Assembly: GCF_014170375.1 (NCBI RefSeq)
Contig: NZ_LZZW01000031.1
Coordinates: 416,996 to 480,995, forward strand
DNA from: Variovorax sp. UMC13
GTDB taxonomy: Bacteria; Pseudomonadota; Gammaproteobacteria; Burkholderiales; Burkholderiaceae_C
Reading direction: 5' to 3'
Length of the DNA stretch: 64,000 nucleotides
Position 1 is the first letter of the stretch, and each line of letters begins with the position of its first letter. Shown here in pieces: positions 59,898 through 64,000 of this stretch. The notes below the pieces were generated by a model that worked only from the letters and a program-made list of their open reading frames with translations, did no database searches and was not told the origin of the DNA. Both the position numbers and the translations under genes were made by a program.

Positions 59898-60851
59898 ATG
59901 GCCACCACCGACCCCTTCTCTGCCCCCAACGCCGCCGGGCGCATCGAGCTGCTGCAGACCTTCGTCCGGATCGTGGAGGCCGGCAGCCTGTCGGCCGCCG
60001 CGGTGCAGCTCGGCGCGACCCAGCCGACCGTGAGCCGCCGGCTGCAGGCGCTGGAGCGCGCGCTGGGCCTGCGCCTGCTCAACCGCTCGACCCATGCGAT
60101 GAAGCTGACCGAGGACGGCGAGCGCTGCTACGAGCGCGCCAAGGAGATGCTGGGCAGCTGGGAGAGCTTCGAGGCCGACCTGCGCGGGGCGGGCGACGAG
60201 CCCGAGGGCACGCTGCGCGTGGTGGCGCCGCACGCCTTCGGCCAGCGCCTGCTGATGGGGCCGCTGGTCGACTACCTGCGCCGCTACCCGCGGGTGTCGG
60301 TCGACTGGCTGCTGCACGACCGCCCGCCCGACTTCATCGCCCAGGGCATCGACTGCGCGATCCAGCTGGGCGAGGTGGAAGACGCGCTGCTGGTCGCGCT
60401 GCGCCTGACCGAGGTGCCGCGCATCGCGGTCGCCGCGCCGTCACTGCTCGCAGGCCTGGCGGCGCCCACGCACGCGAGCGAGCTGGCCGCCCTGCCCTGG
60501 CTGGCGCTGCGCACCTTCTACCGCGACGAGCTCTCGCTCACGCATGTGCGCAGCGGCGAGCGGGTGCGCGTGCCGATCCGCCCGCGCCTGGGCACCGACA
60601 GCCTGTTCGCGCTGCGCAACGCCACGCTGATGGGGCTGGGCGCGAGCATCGTCTCGGCCTGGACCGTGACCGACGACATCGCGCAGGGCCGGCTGGTGCA
60701 CCTCGCGCCGCAGTGGCGCGCCGACCCGCTGGCCGTGCACCTGATCTACCCGCAGTCGCGCTTCCAGCCGGCCCGGCTGCGGCGCTTCATCGATGCGATG
60801 CGGGTGGCGGTGCCGATGGCGCTGGACGGCGCGGCGCAGTATGTGGACTAG
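59898..60851 (+). CDS. LysR-family regulator divergent from the MFS exporter
   Basis: A 317-residue LysR regulator. The helix-turn-helix is ELLQTFVRIVEAGSLSAAAVQLGATQPTVSRRLQALERALGLRLLNRS; the effector domain begins EGTLRVVAPHAFGQRLLMGPLVDYL. The ATG at 59898 (MATTDPFSAPN) is preferred since longer readings run through the operator. It probably regulates the exporter gene. Confidence 0.91.
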   Translation: MATTDPFSAPNAAGRIELLQTFVRIVEAGSLSAAAVQLGATQPTVSRRLQALERALGLRLLNRSTHAMKLTEDGERCYERAKEMLGSWESFEADLRGAGDEPEGTLRVVAPHAFGQRLLMGPLVDYLRRYPRVSVDWLLHDRPPDFIAQGIDCAIQLGEVEDALLVALRLTEVPRIAVAAPSLLAGLAAPTHASELAALPWLALRTFYRDELSLTHVRSGERVRVPIRPRLGTDSLFALRNATLMGLGASIVSAWTVTDDIAQGRLVHLAPQWRADPLAVHLIYPQSRFQPARLRRFIDAMRVAVPMALDGAAQYVD

Positions 60852-60879
60852 GACCTGGGCGCTTAGCGCCTCCGTCCTG
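60851..60879 (+). terminator. Hairpin at the end of the LysR gene
   Basis: AGGAC (60851-60855) pairs with GTCCT (60875-60879), and inside it GGCGC-TTA-GCGCC (60859-60871) forms a second perfect stem. The structure begins at the stop codon. No U tract follows, so it may be a weak or factor-dependent terminator before the sensor-kinase gene. Confidence 0.45.
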
Positions 60880-60916
60880 CACGCGAGCGCCGCTTGTCGA
60901 CGCTAGATTCGCTGGC

Positions 60917-62374
60917 ATGAAATCCCTGCGCGGCCAGCTGGTCGTCTTCTGGCTCCTGCTGCTCGCCATCTGCGTGGCCCTCGGCGTGATGATGGTCACG
61001 CTCTACCGCAGCAGCGCCGGCGCGCAGGTGGCCGAAGGCCGCGCCATGGCCGAGCAGTCGTGCCGTGCCATCGCCGGGCGCTACGCCAGGTCGGTGACCG
61101 AGCCCGCGCCGGCCGCGCCGCAGCTCGACCTGCTGCAGGTGCTGCTGCAGCTGGTGCTGATCGAGGCGCCGCATGTCGAGGGCGGCGTCTGGCAGCGCAC
61201 CGGCGGATGGCTGGCCTACGCCTACCCCAGCTACGAGGGCAGCGGCGTGAAGCGCGACATTCCCGTCACCGAACAGCCGCTGATCCTCGAGCTGGCGCAG
61301 CAGGCCGCGCGCACGCAGCAGCTGCAGACCGACGTGGTGCGCGGCTCGCGCGAGGCGCTGATCGTGTCGGCCTGCCCGCTGGCCGCGCCCGGCAACGATC
61401 TCGCGGCCTGGACCATGACCCGCACCCATGCCGGCGCGCTCACGGCGCAGACCAGCCTGCGCACCGGCCTCGGCATCCTCACCGGCGTGGTGCTGGCCTC
61501 GGGCCTGTGGCTCGGCCTGATCCTGTTGCGCGGACTGCGGCATGTGCGGCGCGTCGAGGCGCAGCTGGTCGAGGCCGAAGGCGATGCCATGCCGGTGCTG
61601 ACGCGCACCGGCGTGCGCGAGCTCGACCGCGTGGTCGACGGCTTCAACCGCTATGGCCTGCGCTTCGAGGCGGCCCGCTCGCACCTGCGCGAGGCGGCGC
61701 AGCGCCAGAGCCGCGACCAGCGGCTGGCGGCGCTGGGCCGCATGACGGGCGGCATCGCCCACGAGATCCGCAACCCGATCGCCGCGATGCGCCTGAAGGC
61801 GGAGAACGCGCTGGCGCTCGGCCCCGAGCGCCAGGGCGAAGCGCTGCACGCCATCGTCGGCCAGATCGACCGCCTCGAAGGCCTGGTGCAGAGCCTGCTG
61901 GCGCTGGTGCAGCCGGTCAACGTGCAGCCGAAACGGGTCGAGCTGCCCGACTGGCTGGCCCAGCGCGCCGCCGCCATCCAGCGCCGCGCCGACGAGGCCG
62001 GGGTCGAACTGGTGGTCGAGCCGGGCACCGTGGCGCAGGCGGTGTTCGACCCAGTGCACCTGGCGCGCGCCGTCGACAACCTGCTCGACAACGCCGTGCG
62101 CCATGCGCCGCGCGGTGGCAGGGTGCGGCTGCACGCCGCGCCGCGCGAAGGCCGCCTGCACATCGGCGTGGACGACGACGGCCCCGGCGTGCCGCAGGCG
62201 CTGCGGGCGCAACTCTTCGAGCCCTTCGCCACCGGCCGCGCCGACGGCACCGGCCTGGGCCTGGCGCTGGCGCGCGAGGTCGCGCTGGCGCACGGCGGCG
62301 AGCTGGTGCATGTGCCCCTGCCGCAGGGCACGCGTTTCGAATTGGAGCTTCCATGGCCCACCTCCTGGTCGTAG
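60917..62374 (+). CDS. Sensor histidine kinase of an NtrC-type two-component system
   Basis: A 485-residue membrane kinase. Transmembrane segments at about residues 8-29 and 184-205 bracket a periplasmic sensor of about 150 residues (DLLQVLLQLVLIEAPHVEGGVWQRTGGWLAYAYPSYEG). After a HAMP-like linker the phosphoacceptor His282 is in GGIAHEIRNPIAAMRLKAE; N, G1 and G2 boxes are DNLLDNAVRHAP, DDDGPGVP and GTGLGLALAREV. It overlaps the response-regulator gene by 22 bases. The signal is unknown; overall layout resembles the ZraS-like group. Confidence 0.92.
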   Translation: MKSLRGQLVVFWLLLLAICVALGVMMVTLYRSSAGAQVAEGRAMAEQSCRAIAGRYARSVTEPAPAAPQLDLLQVLLQLVLIEAPHVEGGVWQRTGGWLAYAYPSYEGSGVKRDIPVTEQPLILELAQQAARTQQLQTDVVRGSREALIVSACPLAAPGNDLAAWTMTRTHAGALTAQTSLRTGLGILTGVVLASGLWLGLILLRGLRHVRRVEAQLVEAEGDAMPVLTRTGVRELDRVVDGFNRYGLRFEAARSHLREAAQRQSRDQRLAALGRMTGGIAHEIRNPIAAMRLKAENALALGPERQGEALHAIVGQIDRLEGLVQSLLALVQPVNVQPKRVELPDWLAQRAAAIQRRADEAGVELVVEPGTVAQAVFDPVHLARAVDNLLDNAVRHAPRGGRVRLHAAPREGRLHIGVDDDGPGVPQALRAQLFEPFATGRADGTGLGLALAREVALAHGGELVHVPLPQGTRFELELPWPTSWS

Positions 62375-63723
62375 ACGACGACGCAGCCTTCCGCGAGACC
62401 CTGGCCGAGACGCTGCAGGGCCTGGGCCATGCGGCGACCGAGGCCGTCGACGGCGCCGCCGCGCTCGCGGCGCTGCAGACCGCCCGCTTCGACGCGGTGT
62501 TCCTGGACCACCGCATGCCGGGCATGGACGGCCTGCAGACGCTGGCCGCGATGAACGCCCAGCTGGCGCGCGTGCCGCCGGTGATCGTGCTCACCGCCTA
62601 CGCCAGCGGCGGCAACACCATCGACGCGATGCGCCTGGGCGCCTTCGACCACCTGACCAAGCCGATCCGCCGCGATGCGGTGATCGAGGTGCTGGGCCGC
62701 GCCCTGCGCCCGGACGACGCCGCGCCCACGGCCACGGTGGCCGTCGCGGACGACGAGGCGGACGCCCTGGTCGGCCCCAGCGATGCGATGCGCGAGGTGC
62801 ACAAGCGCATCGGCCTGGCCGCGGCCAGCGCCGCGCCGGTGCTGGTGCTGGGCGAGACCGGCACGGGCAAGGAAATGGTGGCGCGCGCGCTGCACCGCCA
62901 CTCGGCGCGCGCCGACGCGCCCTTCATCGCCATCAACTGCGCGGCCATCCCAAAGGAACTGCTCGAGAGCGAACTCTTCGGCCATGTGCGCGGCGCCTTC
63001 ACCGGCGCCACCGGCGACCGGCCCGGTTGCTTCCGCGCGGCCGACGGCGGCGTGCTGCTGCTCGACGAGATCGGCGACATGCCGCTGGCGGTGCAGGCCA
63101 AGATCCTGCGCACGCTGCAGGAAGGCAGCGTCACGCCGCTCGGCGGCCACCGGACGGTGAAGGTCGACGTGCGGGTGGTGGCCGCCACCCACCGCGACCT
63201 GGGCGCGGGCCTGCGCGACGGCAGCTTTCGCGAAGACCTGTTCTACCGGCTCAACGTGCTGTCGATCGTGCTGCCGCCCTTGCGCGAGCGGCTGGCCGAC
63301 ATCCTGCCGCTGGCCGAGCACTTCCTGCGCCGCGCGGCCGAACGCGAGGGCCTCAAGCCCGCCAAGGCCCTGTCGGTCGAGGCGGCGCAAGCGCTTCTGA
63401 GCCACCGCTGGCCCGGCAACGTGCGCGAACTGCGCAACCTGATGGAGCGCTGTCACGTGCTGGCGCGCCATCGGGTGATCGGCGTGGCCGAGCTCGGCCT
63501 CGACAGTGCCCGGGCCCCGGGGCCCTCCCGTCCGCCGGCCGACGCCGAACTGCCCGCCGCCTGGCTGGCGGGCGAGCTGCCGGCCAGCGTCGAGAAGCTG
63601 GAGCGCCTGCTGATCGCGCATGCGCTGGCGCAGGCGAACGGCAACCGCGCCGAGGCGGCACGGCGGCTCGGCATCCATCGGCAGCTGCTCTACAAGAAGC
63701 TGGCGCAGTACGGACTGGAATGA
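62353..63723 (+). CDS. NtrC-family sigma-54-dependent response regulator
   Basis: A 456-residue activator. The receiver domain has the acceptor Asp52 (AVFLDHRMPGMDG) and conserved Lys (LTKPIRR). The AAA+ domain has Walker A GETGTGKE, the sigma-54-contacting GAFTGA loop and LLLDEIGDMPL. The C-terminal Fis-type helix-turn-helix is GNRAEAARRLGIHRQLLYKKLAQYGLE. Its phosphorylated form should drive transcription from -24/-12 promoters. Such a promoter-like sequence lies directly downstream, before the truncated gene at the window's edge. Confidence 0.95.
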   Translation: MAHLLVVDDDAAFRETLAETLQGLGHAATEAVDGAAALAALQTARFDAVFLDHRMPGMDGLQTLAAMNAQLARVPPVIVLTAYASGGNTIDAMRLGAFDHLTKPIRRDAVIEVLGRALRPDDAAPTATVAVADDEADALVGPSDAMREVHKRIGLAAASAAPVLVLGETGTGKEMVARALHRHSARADAPFIAINCAAIPKELLESELFGHVRGAFTGATGDRPGCFRAADGGVLLLDEIGDMPLAVQAKILRTLQEGSVTPLGGHRTVKVDVRVVAATHRDLGAGLRDGSFREDLFYRLNVLSIVLPPLRERLADILPLAEHFLRRAAEREGLKPAKALSVEAAQALLSHRWPGNVRELRNLMERCHVLARHRVIGVAELGLDSARAPGPSRPPADAELPAAWLAGELPASVEKLERLLIAHALAQANGNRAEAARRLGIHRQLLYKKLAQYGLE

Positions 63724-63726
63724 GAC

Positions 63727-63741
63727 GTCCGCAAAGCGGAC
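63727..63741. promoter_or_regulatory. Palindrome suitable as upstream activator site
   Basis: GTCCGC-AAA-GCGGAC is a perfect inverted repeat four bases after the response-regulator stop codon and about 75-90 bases upstream of a sigma-54-like promoter. The distance fits an enhancer site for an NtrC-family activator; it could also act as a small transcription-ending hairpin for the regulator gene. Confidence 0.5.
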
Positions 63742-63814
63742 ACCCTGTCTCGATAAAGGCCACCTCCGGCCGCCCGATCGCACGCAAGTCCTTGATTTCA
63801 AAGGGCGCGACGGC

Positions 63815-63830
63815 TGGCACGGCGATTGAT
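63815..63830 (+). promoter_or_regulatory. Sigma-54-like -24/-12 promoter
   Basis: TGGCACGGCGATTGAT matches the sigma-54 consensus TGGCACG-N4-TTGCW except for A in place of C at the -12 element. It lies 36 bases upstream of the ATG of the truncated gene at 63867 and follows an NtrC-family regulator gene and a palindrome. Confidence 0.5.
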
Positions 63831-63866
63831 ACGCAGAAGGCATCCCCACCACCCTGGAGCCTTCCC

Positions 63867-64000
63867 ATGCGATTCCACATTCGCCCCGCCGGCCTGGCCG
63901 CCGCCCTGCTGCTGCTCGGCGCCAGCACCTTCGCGCAACAACCACCCATGCCCCCGGCTCCGCCCGGGCCCATGGCCCCGGCCGCCGCCCGGCCCCTGCC
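63867..64000 (+). CDS. Exported Pro-rich protein, N-terminal part (runs off window)
   Basis: The first 44 residues are visible and the gene continues beyond the right edge. The leader MRFHIRPAGLAAALLLLGAS ends TFAQQ, a typical signal peptide, after which a Pro/Met/Ala-rich stretch begins (PPMPPAPPGPMAP). CTGGAG lies upstream of the ATG. It is placed behind a sigma-54-like promoter and the NtrC-type two-component genes, as ZraP-like periplasmic stress proteins are in other bacteria; that comparison is only positional. Confidence 0.6.
   Translation, partial: MRFHIRPAGLAAALLLLGASTFAQQPPMPPAPPGPMAPAAARPL

Overview
The window is about 70% G+C chromosomal DNA from a metabolically versatile beta-proteobacterium. 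The many solute-binding proteins of the Bug type, LysR and IclR/GntR-style local regulators, hydroxyquinol-type ring-cleavage genes and ABC operons point to Burkholderiales, most likely Comamonadaceae close to Variovorax. That placement rests on gene content, not on a marker gene. There are no rRNA or tRNA genes, no CRISPR array and no intact insertion sequence.

Left part (1-17215). A leftward operon (solute-binding protein, 2-oxoglutarate/Fe oxygenase, secreted epoxide-hydrolase-like protein, MBL-fold hydrolase) follows its own LysR regulator. After a hydroxyisobutyrate-dehydrogenase-like gene comes a LysR gene divergent from a ten-gene rightward cluster: hydroxyquinol-type intradiol dioxygenase, amidohydrolase, complete sugar-family ABC transporter, YciI protein, Dabb protein, flavin reductase, maleylacetate reductase and a Gfo/Idh/MocA dehydrogenase. 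Together they look like an uptake-to-3-oxoadipate route for an unidentified aromatic or sugar-linked aromatic compound; no ring hydroxylase is present.

Middle (17216-28196). An AT-rich island of small immunity/toxin-like genes lies downstream of a two-partner secretion (contact-dependent inhibition type) locus with the order TpsB, lipoprotein, TpsA, immunity. The TpsA gene is short and carries a frameshift. Next to it is a divergent pair of a PhnD-like binding protein and a hybrid histidine kinase, with a perfect CRP-type palindrome just before the kinase start codon.

Right part (28197-64000). Housekeeping-like genes (RidA, RluE-type pseudouridine synthase, M23 peptidase, a DNA-glycosylase gene split by a stop codon, DoxX) lead into a GntR-controlled catabolic cluster (FAH hydrolase, PuuE-like deacetylase, two Bug proteins, CocE/NonD hydrolase). 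Then come an aldo/keto reductase, a dipeptide-type ABC operon with two tandem binding proteins, an orphan MetQ followed by a decayed acyl-CoA-dehydrogenase remnant, an AraC gene with a premature stop, a CbiX-ferredoxin fusion, an SsuABC/SfnB-like sulfur-scavenging operon under an AraC regulator, a BLUF photoreceptor, an MFS exporter with divergent LysR, and a NtrC-family two-component system followed by a sigma-54-like promoter and a truncated secreted-protein gene. At least four genes show disruption (TpsA, glycosylase, AraC, acyl-CoA dehydrogenase remnant), so several systems here may be decaying, or the assembly may hold errors.
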